From contig JBBDMS010000022.1 of NCBI GenBank assembly GCA_040878185.1, positions 1-64,000 of the forward strand: DNA of 64,000 nucleotides. The letters run 5' to 3'. Under the pieces are notes generated by a model. The model was not told where the DNA came from. It searched no databases and saw nothing but the letters and a program-made list of their open reading frames with translations. This document shows, piece after piece, positions 36,963 to 45,930 of the stretch (within the stretch, counting starts at the first letter, position 1; each line of letters opens with the position of its first letter). The translations under genes and the position numbers were made by a program. Origin of the DNA: JAWXBK01 sp040878185. Its GTDB lineage: Bacteria; Pseudomonadota; Alphaproteobacteria; Dongiales; Dongiaceae.

Positions 36963-37529
36963 ATGACGTCGCGCCGTTTTGTTCTGGCATCTCTCGCAGC
37001 TCTTGCGCTGATTGCATTGCTCGCGCCGGTGCCGCGGGCCGGCGCGCAGGATGCAGCCGTCCCGGTCAGCGTTGCGGTTCTCGATCTGCCGATCATCTTG
37101 CGGGATTCAACCGCGGCTCAGGCGATCCGCACGCAGATCGAACAGCAACGCCAACGTTTTCAGTCGGAACTCGCCCAGCAGGAACAGGCGTTGCAGGCCG
37201 AGAGCCAGGCGCTCGAATCGCAGCGCGGCACCATGACGGCCGAAACGATCGCGCAGAAGCAGCAGGAAATGTCGCAGAAGGTGCAGCAGCTCCGTCAGCA
37301 ATCGGAGCTGCGCCGCCAGCAGCTCGAGGACGCGTTCAACGCCGCGATGGATCAGGTCCGGCAGACGGTGATCGATGTCCTGACCGAACTCGCGCAGGCG
37401 CGCGGCTACACGCTTGTGCTCAACAAGTCGACGGTTCTTCTCAGCGCCAACGAATTCGACATCACGAACGAAGTTCTGGCGCAGTTGAACCAGCGGCTGC
37501 CGAGCACGCAGATTCCCGGCATTCAGTAG
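36963..37529 (+). CDS. skp: OmpH/Skp family periplasmic chaperone
   Basis: A periplasmic holdase (188 aa) for outer-membrane proteins. It has a signal peptide at about residues 1-29 ending near PRAGAQ. A long, very Gln/Glu/Arg-rich coiled coil follows (about residues 60-130), and then the C-terminal GYTLVLNKSTVLLSANEFDIT segment typical of OmpH. It lies 15 bp after bamA and 19 bp before fabZ. In relatives lpxD usually sits between skp and fabZ; it is absent here. Confidence 0.9.
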   Translation: MTSRRFVLASLAALALIALLAPVPRAGAQDAAVPVSVAVLDLPIILRDSTAAQAIRTQIEQQRQRFQSELAQQEQALQAESQALESQRGTMTAETIAQKQQEMSQKVQQLRQQSELRRQQLEDAFNAAMDQVRQTVIDVLTELAQARGYTLVLNKSTVLLSANEFDITNEVLAQLNQRLPSTQIPGIQ

Positions 37530-37548
37530 GATCGGAGGCGGACCCAGA

Positions 37549-38052
37549 ATGTCCGACGGAATCACGCGCACGGATTCGGATGCCCAGGCGGTGACAGGCA
37601 CCGCGACGGAAGGCTCCACGGCGGACGTTCTGCGGATCATGGAAATGATCCCGCATCGCTATCCATTCCTGATGATCGACCGGATTCTCGATCTCAAATC
37701 CGACGTCAGCGCACTCGGAATCAAGAACGTCTCGATCAACGAGGCGCATTTCATCGGCCATTTCCCGAGCGATCCGATCATGCCGGGCGTGCTGATCGTG
37801 GAAGCGATGGCGCAGACCGCGGCCGTCCTGGTCGCCCATACATTGGGCCCCGATGCCGAAGGCAAGCTCGTCTATTTCATGTCGATCGAAAACGCGCGGT
37901 TCCGCCGGCCCGTTGTGCCGGGCGACCAGCTCCGGATCCTGGTCACGAAAGAGCGCAGCCGCGGCAATGTCTGGAAGTTCTCCGGCGATGCCCGGGTCGA
38001 CGACAAGACTGCCGCCGAGGCGACCTTCACAGCCATGATCCGCGACCGCTGA
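37549..38052 (+). CDS. fabZ: 3-hydroxyacyl-ACP dehydratase FabZ
   Basis: A hotdog-fold dehydratase of fatty-acid elongation (167 aa). The substrate motif HRYPFLMIDRI and the catalytic His/Glu segment GHFPSDPIMPGVLIVEAMAQ are clear. About 25 hydrophilic residues precede the core. No lpxA follows; instead the next gene is gltA in the opposite direction, 39 bp away. Confidence 0.96.
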   Translation: MSDGITRTDSDAQAVTGTATEGSTADVLRIMEMIPHRYPFLMIDRILDLKSDVSALGIKNVSINEAHFIGHFPSDPIMPGVLIVEAMAQTAAVLVAHTLGPDAEGKLVYFMSIENARFRRPVVPGDQLRILVTKERSRGNVWKFSGDARVDDKTAAEATFTAMIRDR

Positions 38053-38091
38053 TCGCTATCGGCGCCGGGGTCAACCGCGCCGCCGTTCGTT

Positions 38092-39417
38092 TCAGCGCTG
38101 GTCGATCGGCAGATAATGCCGCATCAGCGGGCCGCTATAAAGCTGCCGCGGCCGGCCGATACGCTGCGAGGGATCCTCGATCATCTCGTTCCACTGCGCG
38201 ACCCAGCCGACGGTGCGGGCAAGCGCGAACAGCACAGTGAACATCGAGGTCGGGAAGCCGATCGCCTGCAGGATGATCCCGGAATAGAAATCGACATTGG
38301 GGAACAACTTGCGCTGGACGAAATAATCGTCCTCCAGTGCGATCCGTTCGAGTTCCATCGCAAGGTCGAGCAGCGGCTGGTCGCGAATCCCGAGCGAATC
38401 GAGAACCTCGTGGCACGATTTGCGCAGCACGGCGGCGCGCGGATCGTAGTTCTTGTAGACGCGGTGGCCGAAGCCCATCAGACGGAACGGATCGTCCTTG
38501 TCTTTGGCGCGGTCGATGAATTCGGGGATCCGCGAGCGGTCGCCGATCTCCTTCAGCATGTTGAGCACCGCCTCGTTGGCACCGCCATGGGCGGGGCCCC
38601 AGAGCGAGGCGATGCCGGCCGCGATACAGGCGAACGGATTGGCGCCGCTCGATCCGGCAATGCGCACCGTCGAGGTCGAAGCATTCTGCTCGTGATCGGC
38701 ATGGAGGATGAAGATGCGGTCCATCGCGCGGGCGACGACGGGATCGATCTTGTAGGTCTCGGCCGGTACCGCGAACGTCATATGCAGGAAATTCTCCGCA
38801 TAAGAGAGATCGTTCTTCGGATACACGAAGGGCTGGCCGACAGAATATTTGTACGCCATGGCGGCGATCGTCGGCATCTTGGCGACCAGCCGGTGCGAGG
38901 CGATCATCCGCTGATACTGGTCGTTGATGTCGAGACTGTCGTGATAGAAGGCCGAGAGCGCACCGACGACGCCGACCATGACGGCCATCGGATGCGCGTC
39001 GCGCCGGAACCCGCGATAGAAGGTGCTGATCTGCTCGTGCAGCATCGTGTGATAGGTGATATTGTGCACGAACTTGGTCTTCTCTGCGGCGCTCGGCAGA
39101 TCGCCGTGGAGCAGCAGATAGCAGACCTCCATGAAGTCGCTGTTCTCGGCCAGCTCTTGGATCGGATAGCCGCGATGCAGGAGGATACCTTCCTCGCCGT
39201 CGATGTAGGTGATCGCCGACTGGCAGCTTCCGGTCGAGCTGTAGCCCGGGTCGTAAGTCAGCAGGCCGTGCTCGTTGTAGAGCTTGCGAATGTCGATGAC
39301 CGAAGGGCCGATCGTGCCGTCGATGATCGGCAGGTCGAAGCTGGTGCCGGTCCTGTTGTCGGTCAGGGTAACGCTGTTCTGCGCCTCGACGCGGCGTGCG
39401 CTCTTCGCATCATTCAT
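38092..39417 (-). CDS. gltA: Citrate synthase
   Basis: The type II citrate synthase that starts the TCA cycle (441 aa). Active-site residues are visible: His in ADHEQNASTSTVR, His in LWGPAHGGANEAV, and Asp in PNVDFYSGIIL, with the FGHRVYKNYDPRA segment. The N-terminal beta-sheet domain fits the NADH-sensitive hexameric class of Gram-negative bacteria. It is convergent with fabZ and lies 85 bp downstream of gltX on the same strand. Confidence 0.97.
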   Translation of the reverse strand: MNDAKSARRVEAQNSVTLTDNRTGTSFDLPIIDGTIGPSVIDIRKLYNEHGLLTYDPGYSSTGSCQSAITYIDGEEGILLHRGYPIQELAENSDFMEVCYLLLHGDLPSAAEKTKFVHNITYHTMLHEQISTFYRGFRRDAHPMAVMVGVVGALSAFYHDSLDINDQYQRMIASHRLVAKMPTIAAMAYKYSVGQPFVYPKNDLSYAENFLHMTFAVPAETYKIDPVVARAMDRIFILHADHEQNASTSTVRIAGSSGANPFACIAAGIASLWGPAHGGANEAVLNMLKEIGDRSRIPEFIDRAKDKDDPFRLMGFGHRVYKNYDPRAAVLRKSCHEVLDSLGIRDQPLLDLAMELERIALEDDYFVQRKLFPNVDFYSGIILQAIGFPTSMFTVLFALARTVGWVAQWNEMIEDPSQRIGRPRQLYSGPLMRHYLPIDQR

Positions 39418-39502
39418 AGGGTCGGTCCTTGGGTTCGCGGCGCCGCCGCCGATTGCCGGCGCGCCGACGGAATTTCCGATTGCTGGCCCGATCTTAGCAC
39501 GC

Positions 39503-40930
39503 TCACGTTACCGGTGGCGACATGACGGGAGCGGTTTCCGCATCCCGAATGCGACCAATAACCTCGTCCTTTCCAAGGACTTGCGCGACCTCGAAGATAC
39601 CCGGCGAAACCGCCGATCCGGTCAGCGCGGCGCGCAGCGGCTGGGCAATCTGGCCGAGCTTGCAGCCCTCGGTCTCGGCGAGGTTTCGCGCGGCCGTTTC
39701 CAGCGTTTCGACATCCCATTTGGGAGCCGCGGCGAAGGCATCGGCCAGACGTTTGAGTCGTGCGATTGCCTCGGAATCGAGCAGGCGTGCAGCCTTGTCG
39801 TCGCGCGGCAGCGGTCGCGGGCGCACATAGAAAAGCGCGTTCTCGGCCAGCTCGACCAATGTACGCGCACGCGATTTCAGCCCCGCCATGCCGCGCGTCA
39901 GGCGTTCGAGTTTCGTCGCGTCGAGCGGCGCGCCGAGCGTCCCCTCGAGCTGCGGCCGAATCGATTCCACGAGCAGCGCATCGCCGGCCTCGCGGATGTA
40001 ATGCGCGTTGACGTGATTGAGCTTGTCGAAGTCGAACCGCGCCGGCGAGCGGCCGACCCCGTCGAGCGCAAACCACTCAATCGCCTGCTCGGTGCTGATA
40101 AACTCGTCGTCGCCATGCGACCAGCCGAGCCGCATCAGATAATTGCGCATCGCTTCGGGCAGATAGCCCATCTCGCGATAGGCATCGACGCCCAGCGCAC
40201 CATGACGCTTCGAGAGCTTGGCGCCGTCCGGCCCGTGGATCAGGGGAATATGGGCGAAGACCGGACGGGCCCAGCCGAGACCTTCATAGATCTGTGCCTG
40301 CCGGAACGCGTTGGTCAGATGGTCGTCGCCACGGATCACGTGCGTAATCTCCATGTCATGATCGTCGACCACGACGGAAAGCATGTAGGTCGGCGTGCCG
40401 TCGGCACGCAGCAGAACCATGTCGTCGAGCTGTTCGTTGGCGACGCGGACGGTGCCCTGCACCGCGTCGTCGATCACCGTCTCGCCGGTCTGCGGCGCCT
40501 TGAGCCGGATGACCGGGCGTGCGCCGGCCGGGGCATCGGCCGGATCGCGGTCGCGCCAGCGCCCGTCATAGCGCATCGGCCGTCCTTCGGCCTTGGCGCG
40601 GTCGCGCATCTCCTGCAGCTCGGCCGGGGTCGTATAGCAGGGATAGGCATGGCCGGCCGCGACCAGCTCATGCGCCACGGCGGCGTGCCGCGCCGCACGC
40701 TGCGACTGGAACACCGTCTCGCCGTCGAAATCGAGGCCGAGCCAGTCGAGCCCGTCGACGATCGCGTCGATCGCCGCCTGGGTCGACCGCTCTCGATCGG
40801 TATCCTCGATGCGCAGCAGGATGCGCCCGCCTTGATTGCGCGTGAACAGCCAGTTGAAAAGCGCCGTCCGGGCACCGCCGATATGCAGATACCCGGTGGG
40901 CGAGGGCGCAAAGCGTGTGACCACGGTCAT
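39503..40930 (-). CDS. gltX: Glutamyl-tRNA synthetase
   Basis: A class I synthetase (475 aa). The HIGH-type motif is APSPTGYLHIGGARTALFN and the KMSKS-type motif is KLSKRHGALG. The start at 40930 (MTVVTRFAPSPTG) is preferred to an in-frame start 45 bp upstream, because the family begins at TRFAPSP. The C-terminal anticodon-binding helical domain is intact. It is divergent from comEC across 155 bp. Confidence 0.96.
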   Translation of the reverse strand: MTVVTRFAPSPTGYLHIGGARTALFNWLFTRNQGGRILLRIEDTDRERSTQAAIDAIVDGLDWLGLDFDGETVFQSQRAARHAAVAHELVAAGHAYPCYTTPAELQEMRDRAKAEGRPMRYDGRWRDRDPADAPAGARPVIRLKAPQTGETVIDDAVQGTVRVANEQLDDMVLLRADGTPTYMLSVVVDDHDMEITHVIRGDDHLTNAFRQAQIYEGLGWARPVFAHIPLIHGPDGAKLSKRHGALGVDAYREMGYLPEAMRNYLMRLGWSHGDDEFISTEQAIEWFALDGVGRSPARFDFDKLNHVNAHYIREAGDALLVESIRPQLEGTLGAPLDATKLERLTRGMAGLKSRARTLVELAENALFYVRPRPLPRDDKAARLLDSEAIARLKRLADAFAAAPKWDVETLETAARNLAETEGCKLGQIAQPLRAALTGSAVSPGIFEVAQVLGKDEVIGRIRDAETAPVMSPPVT

Positions 40931-41085
40931 GACGATTGCCGATCCATCGAAGCGGAGAGGTGGATGCGCCGCCATGCCCGATCGGGCCGATCCGGGCCGG
41001 GGCGGCGCCCCATTCTCGAAAATTTGATCGGAATGCTCAACCTCGCAGCGTTCCGACCGGCGGGATACAAGCCGATCATCGTTCG

Positions 41086-43239
41086 ATGAGGATCGCGCTT
41101 GCGCATTGGGTGGGGAGCCATATCGCGGCGGGCACAGTCCTGCAAGGGCTGGCGGCCCGCCTGGATGCCGAGCGGGACCGATGGGCCCTCTGGCTGCCGC
41201 CCTTCATCGGCACCGGCATCGGCCTCTATTTCCTGTTGCCGGTCGAGCCGCCGCTCTGGATCGGCTTCGTCCTGGTCGCGGCCGGCCTTGCGCTTTCGTT
41301 CGGTGCGCGCCGGCACCTCGCGGGGTCGCTGGTGGCGATTGCGCTTGCCGCAGCATCGATCGGTTTCCTCGCGGCGCAGGTCCGCACTGCCATCGTTGCG
41401 ACGCCGATGCTCAGCGAAGAGATCGGACCGGTGAAGGTCATTGGCACCGTCGTCGCGGTCGAGGCGCTGCCGAGCGGCCAGCGCGTGCTGCTCGAGAACG
41501 TCGTCATCGAGGGTATCGCGCCGGAGGCGACACCGGTCCGGGTGCGCATCCGGATCGTGAAACGCGACGCGGTCGTGGTGCCCGGCGAGCGCATCGATCT
41601 TCTGGCGGAACTCGGTCCGCCCAGCGCGCCGGTCACGCCTTACGGTTTCGATTTCCAGCGCGCGGCGTATTTTCGTGGCATCGGTGCGCAGGGCTTCGCC
41701 TATGGCGGCCCGCGGCCGGTCGAAGATCCCGGCGCGGGGATGTCCTATTTCGCGTCACTGAGCGCCGGCATCGAGGCCATGCGGCTGCGCGTGGCGCAGC
41801 GCATCCGCGCGGTGTTGCCCGATGCCGACGGCGGCGTTGCCGTTGCGCTGATGACGGGTTCGCAAACCGCAATCCCGCGCGAGGCGGTCGATGCGATGCG
41901 GGCCGTCGGCCTCGCGCATCTGCTTTCCGTGTCCGGCCTCCATATCGGTCTGGTGACCGGCATCCTGTTGCTCGCCGTGCGGGCCGGCCTCGCCCTCATT
42001 CCGTCGATCGCGCTGCGCTACCCGATCAAGAAATGGGCGGCGGCCGTCGCCTTCGTCGGCGCCTTCTTCTACTTGCTGGTCACCGGCATGGGCGTACCGA
42101 CGCAGCGCTCGTTCCTGATGGTGGCGCTCGTGCTGTTCGCCGTGGTGATCGACCGCACCGCGCTGTCGATGCGGCTGGTCGCGTGGGCAGCCGGCGTTAT
42201 TTTGCTGCTGCAGCCGGAGGCAATGACCAGCCCGAGCTTCCAACTCTCTTTCGCCGCCGTCGTGGCGCTGATCGCCGCCTATGAAACCAGCCTTTCCTGG
42301 CGGCTGCGACAACGCGGCCGTTCGAACTGGTTCGCGCGGTTGCCCTATCATCTGCTCGGCGTTGCCGTGACGTCGCTGGTGGCCGAAGCCGCGACGACGG
42401 CGTTCGCGCTCTATCACTTCAGCCAGCTCACTTTGTTCGGCCTCGTTGCCAATCTGATCGCGGTACCGACCACGGCGGTCTGGATCATGCCCTGGGCGGT
42501 GGCCGCCTATGCGCTGATGCCGTTCGATCTCGAGGCCGTTGCGCTCGTGCCGATGGGCTGGGGCATCGATATCGTGCTCGCGACCGCGCGCATCGTCGCG
42601 AGCTGGCCGGCCTCGGTTGCCTATCTGCCGGCGATGCCGCTCTGGGGCGCGGTTCTCGTCGCGATTGGCGGCCTGTGGCTGACGCTCTGGCGGCGATCCT
42701 GGCGCTGGTGGGGCGCGGTTCCGATCGCCGCCGGTTTTATCAGTATTGCCTTCGTGACCCCGCCGCAGATCCTGGTGTCGGGCGATGCACGGCTGGTCGC
42801 GGTCGCCGGCGAGAACGGCGAGTACGTATTTTCCCAGGAGCGTGCCAACCGGTTCGAAGCCGATATCTGGATGCATCGCGCAGGACAGGAAGAGCGGCAG
42901 GCCTGGCCGCAGGAGGGCTACGGCGCCGACGGAAGGCTGCTCTGCGATACGCTCGGATGTCTCTATCGCGCGGAGACCAATGTGGTAGCGATCGCCTGGC
43001 AGGCCGGCGCGCTGGCGGAGGATTGTGCGATCGCCGATCTGGTCATCAGTCTCGATCCGGCCCGCGATCTTTGCCGCAGCGGCGCAACCGGCAAGCCGAT
43101 TGTCATCGACCGCTTCGATCTCTGGCGCAATGGCGGTTACGCTGTCTGGCTCGAAGCCGATGGAATTCGCACATTGTCCGTCGCCGAGACGCGCGGGATC
43201 AGACCATGGGTCGCCGATCTCGCGCGGCGCGAACCATGA
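41086..43239 (+). CDS. comEC: ComEC/Rec2-type DNA uptake channel protein
   Basis: An inner-membrane protein (717 aa) related to the channel that imports single-stranded DNA in natural transformation. An N-terminal DUF4131-like region with two or three helices is followed by the competence domain, marked by GLAHLLSVSGLHIGLVTG and GMGVPTQRSFLMVALVL. A soluble C-terminal domain of about 130 residues has no zinc motif (HxHxDH), so the metallo-beta-lactamase module of full-length ComEC is missing, as in many alphaproteobacteria. The start at 41086 is inferred from the family N-terminus. Its last 118 bp are part of the 210-bp duplication but the gene itself is intact. Confidence 0.88.
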   Translation: MRIALAHWVGSHIAAGTVLQGLAARLDAERDRWALWLPPFIGTGIGLYFLLPVEPPLWIGFVLVAAGLALSFGARRHLAGSLVAIALAAASIGFLAAQVRTAIVATPMLSEEIGPVKVIGTVVAVEALPSGQRVLLENVVIEGIAPEATPVRVRIRIVKRDAVVVPGERIDLLAELGPPSAPVTPYGFDFQRAAYFRGIGAQGFAYGGPRPVEDPGAGMSYFASLSAGIEAMRLRVAQRIRAVLPDADGGVAVALMTGSQTAIPREAVDAMRAVGLAHLLSVSGLHIGLVTGILLLAVRAGLALIPSIALRYPIKKWAAAVAFVGAFFYLLVTGMGVPTQRSFLMVALVLFAVVIDRTALSMRLVAWAAGVILLLQPEAMTSPSFQLSFAAVVALIAAYETSLSWRLRQRGRSNWFARLPYHLLGVAVTSLVAEAATTAFALYHFSQLTLFGLVANLIAVPTTAVWIMPWAVAAYALMPFDLEAVALVPMGWGIDIVLATARIVASWPASVAYLPAMPLWGAVLVAIGGLWLTLWRRSWRWWGAVPIAAGFISIAFVTPPQILVSGDARLVAVAGENGEYVFSQERANRFEADIWMHRAGQEERQAWPQEGYGADGRLLCDTLGCLYRAETNVVAIAWQAGALAEDCAIADLVISLDPARDLCRSGATGKPIVIDRFDLWRNGGYAVWLEADGIRTLSVAETRGIRPWVADLARREP

Positions 43240-43331
43240 CTTGTGACCGAGTAGTCAGGTTTCGACGGGCGCCGGCGCGGCGGCATGGGCTGTGTCCATG
43301 CGATGCCAGTCGAGTGCCGAGCCGACGATCG
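43122..43331. repeat. 210-bp direct repeat, left copy
   Basis: This is identical to 45952-46161 except at three positions: 43140 C versus G, 43154 A versus C, and 43155 A versus T. It holds the true 3' end of comEC (to 43239), the 15-bp comEC-galE gap and a 77-bp copy of the galE 3' end. Its right edge at 43331 is a sharp change from GC-rich host sequence to AT-rich insert. Confidence 0.97.
43255..43331 (-). pseudogene. galE 3'-terminal fragment
   Basis: A 77-bp exact copy of the last 25 codons plus stop of galE (encoding the tail from TIVGSALDWHRMDT to VET), left on the comEC side of the insert. It has no start and no upstream coding part, so it is a non-functional scar of the duplication. 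The intact gene is at 46085-47095. Confidence 0.9.
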
Positions 43332-43360
43332 GATGAACAAGACAACAACTTTAAGTCGTG

Positions 43361-43389
43361 TGGAAATAATGATAAAAACGATCTATAAT
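43361..43389 (+). promoter_or_regulatory. Sigma70-like promoter of the insert gene
   Basis: A perfect TATAAT lies at 43384-43389, with TGGAAA (four of six matches to TTGACA) at 43361-43366 and a 17-bp spacer. Both are inside the insert, so the gene brought its own promoter. Transcription would start near 43396, about 57-72 nt before the candidate start codons. Confidence 0.6.
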
Positions 43390-43396
43390 TGAAAAC

Positions 43397-43411
43397 AATG
43401 GGAATCCCATT
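43397..43411 (+). promoter_or_regulatory. Palindrome at the predicted transcription start
   Basis: AATGGG (43397-43402), AAT, CCCATT (43406-43411) form a perfect 6-bp inverted repeat exactly where transcription should begin. It could be an operator for a repressor (perhaps the winged-helix region of the encoded protein) or a small 5' hairpin. This is inference from position only. Confidence 0.35.
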
Positions 43412-43452
43412 TAACGCTCGTTGCATAGGCGAAGTAAACGACGGTGGACTAA

Positions 43453-45930
43453 GTGAGAAAAGAACCAATGAGAACTCCAATTATCATTGATCTTGATTCA
43501 GTCACCACCGAAGGGGATGTTGAGCAGAAGATCATATTGCCGCTGCTTAGCGCAGCCAACTACTTAGAGATTCCCTCCGCTAACATAAAAGCAAAAGGAT
43601 ATCTAAGTCCCACGAGTATAGACAAACTTGCTGGTAAGACGGGAGGATACTATCCGGATTTTTCAGTCTGGGAAAACGCATTACCGTTGATGATTGTTGA
43701 GGCTAAGGCGCCGGAAGTGGCTGCAGAGATCGGCTACCGAGAGGCAGCGCTTTATGCGCGACATCTCAACCAAGTGTACAGATCTGGCGTAAATCCCTGT
43801 CATTTTATCATCTCAGTCAATGGTACGCGCCTTCTAGCGGGTGCATGGGATAGCTTGCCCGAGTTTGATGTTCTCTTATCTGATCTCCGAATAGAATCAA
43901 AAATCCTTAGAGATCTTAAGGAGTTCTGTGGACACCAAATACTAGCGCAGCTAGGCAGAAAATTTTTGGAGATACTGAGACCCGCAAGATCTGTCCGTCC
44001 ATTCAACGTGGCCGGAGGACAAGCGCTGCTCACGTCTAAAAAACCTTTCAACACATTCGCTGCCGAGCTGGCGCCTGCACTTAGACGATACTTCACATCA
44101 AGTTCTCAGAATAATGATCGTGAGATTTATGAGCGAGGTTACGTCAGCACGGACGATGTAACCGAGTACGATCGAGTCCTAGAGTCCCTCCTCAAGGACC
44201 GCATATTTAACCGTAAGGGCACATTAACAGAAACTTTGACTCCGTCGCGATCAACTGAACCAACTCTGTCAAAAAGAATCAACGATCTCCGCACGGCCAG
44301 TGGAACCGAAGGTCAGTTGCAGTTGATTACCGGCGGTGTTGGCGCCGGAAAATCGCTTTTTATCCGTCGATACAAAGAACTTTTGCAGCCGAAAGGCCAG
44401 AGCCAATGGGCGCATTGGGTTTTCATTGATTTCAACACTGCACCTCCTTCGCTTGGCAACGCCGAAAATTGGCTATGCAATGAGTTTGTTGCCCGCTTTT
44501 GCACCGAGAATCCTGCATTCGATCCGTATCATGCGGATAATCTTTCTCGCGTTTTTTCTCGTGACATTCAAAAGCGTAAGGGAATCTATGATGAGCTAGC
44601 AAAAATCTCCTCTGATGATTCAAGGCGTCAGCGAATCCAAGACATTCAAGGATGGCAAAACGACCCTTTGAAAATGGCATTCGGGATATGCGATCACTTT
44701 ATTGGGCAGAGAAATGAAGTGGTAATTGTCGTAATGGATAATGTGGATCGTTTAGATTTGGAGAACCAACTGGCGGTATTTCAGCTCTCTCTGTGGTTCA
44801 TGAGCCAAAGCCGTGCATTTATTGTTTTGCAGATGCGCGACGAGACATATGAAAGATTTAAAGGACGACCGCCCTTGGATACTTATCGGAGTGGCGTCGT
44901 GTTTCACATTACACCGCCTCGTTTCTTAGATGTTGTGAAGCGCCGTCTCGAGCTGACGCTTGAACATCTTGTCGAGAATGCAGACAAGCATTTGGAGTAC
45001 ACCCTTGGTAATGGAGCGAGAATTTCGTATCCAAGTTCGATGCTTGGTGAGTTTTTAAAGAGCGTCTACTTGGAATTGTTTGAACGCAAAGTGAATGTAT
45101 CTCGAGTTCTTCAGGGGATCGCGGGCCGAGACGTTAGGCGTGCTCTCGAGATGTTTGTTAGTATATTAAATTCGGGACATCTCACCGAAGACGCGATCAC
45201 TTCCCAAGCTAAAGGGGCGGGAGAGATTGCGATACCCGAGTATACAATTTTGAAAATTTTGATGCGGACAGAGTATCGATTTTTTAGTGATGTTAGCGGT
45301 TTTGTTTCGAACATTTTTTATTTTGATAACGGATGGGAGCAACCCAACAACTTTCTTATTCCTGAAATTCTGTTTTGGTTATGCGCGAATAGGAAAGTAC
45401 GTGGCGACATTGGTTTGGAAGGTTACTTTTCTGGCGAAAGAATTGCCGATGAGCTTCAGCTTAGCGGTTATGTTAGGAAAGATGTGATTAGCGCATGTTC
45501 GTGGTTGTTGCAAAATCAGTTAATTGAAGCCGATCATATGAATCTTACGGGAGTGTCCCTCGAGGATAGTGTCAAGGTTACCGCTTCAGGATTCATTCAT
45601 TTACGAATACTTTGTCAACGCTTGGAGTATTTGTACGGGGTTCTTACCGTTACACCAATTTTCGAAAGGGGCGTAGCTGACAAGATCGCCGATTTTGTGA
45701 ATCGAGAGAACCAACACGACAGATTAAGTGCGAGTCAGACGGCAAATTGCGTTGAGGTGTTTCTCCAGTATTTGAAATTTGAGCATGCGCGTTTGAGGGC
45801 CGCATACCCGAACTTCGGTCAGAGTAGATCTGGCGCAACATACGTGATTGAACAAATAGAGGATGCACTTAGACATTTTAGGAATCCAAACCAAACACCG
45901 TCCAGACAGATTACAATGTTGGATGAGTAG
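43453..45930 (+). CDS. Nuclease-NTPase-winged-helix fusion, candidate anti-phage defence protein
   Basis: An 825-residue protein (GTG start; ATG at 43468 would give 820). Residues 15-175 resemble the HsdR-N type of PD-(D/E)XK nuclease: E24 in EGDVEQKIILPLL, PDF with D69, E83-A-K85 in LMIVEAKAP, and E97-x3-Y101 where the family often has QxxxY. Residues 285-500 form a P-loop NTPase: Walker A GGVGAGKS (294-301), Walker B-like VVIVVMDNVDRLD (D429, D432), and a possible sensor arginine in LQMRDETYERF (R462). About residues 655-715 look like a winged helix (IADELQLSGYVRKDVIS). There is no helicase motif set, signal peptide or membrane segment, so it is not a complete HsdR. I infer that DNA or phage sensing drives nuclease action, as in Avs-like or other nuclease-NTPase defence proteins. 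No named family is recognised. Confidence 0.75.
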   Translation: MRKEPMRTPIIIDLDSVTTEGDVEQKIILPLLSAANYLEIPSANIKAKGYLSPTSIDKLAGKTGGYYPDFSVWENALPLMIVEAKAPEVAAEIGYREAALYARHLNQVYRSGVNPCHFIISVNGTRLLAGAWDSLPEFDVLLSDLRIESKILRDLKEFCGHQILAQLGRKFLEILRPARSVRPFNVAGGQALLTSKKPFNTFAAELAPALRRYFTSSSQNNDREIYERGYVSTDDVTEYDRVLESLLKDRIFNRKGTLTETLTPSRSTEPTLSKRINDLRTASGTEGQLQLITGGVGAGKSLFIRRYKELLQPKGQSQWAHWVFIDFNTAPPSLGNAENWLCNEFVARFCTENPAFDPYHADNLSRVFSRDIQKRKGIYDELAKISSDDSRRQRIQDIQGWQNDPLKMAFGICDHFIGQRNEVVIVVMDNVDRLDLENQLAVFQLSLWFMSQSRAFIVLQMRDETYERFKGRPPLDTYRSGVVFHITPPRFLDVVKRRLELTLEHLVENADKHLEYTLGNGARISYPSSMLGEFLKSVYLELFERKVNVSRVLQGIAGRDVRRALEMFVSILNSGHLTEDAITSQAKGAGEIAIPEYTILKILMRTEYRFFSDVSGFVSNIFYFDNGWEQPNNFLIPEILFWLCANRKVRGDIGLEGYFSGERIADELQLSGYVRKDVISACSWLLQNQLIEADHMNLTGVSLEDSVKVTASGFIHLRILCQRLEYLYGVLTVTPIFERGVADKIADFVNRENQHDRLSASQTANCVEVFLQYLKFEHARLRAAYPNFGQSRSGATYVIEQIEDALRHFRNPNQTPSRQITMLDE

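Noticed and set aside
38053..38091. Bidirectional terminator between fabZ and gltA
   Set aside because: Only a 5-bp stem with an 11-nt loop (38061-38065 with 38077-38081) and no T-run on either strand could be found; too weak to list.
43453..45930. Complete type I restriction subunit HsdR
   Set aside because: Only the N-terminal nuclease region is HsdR-like. The expected tandem RecA helicase motifs (DEAH-type) are absent, and no HsdM or HsdS gene is adjacent.
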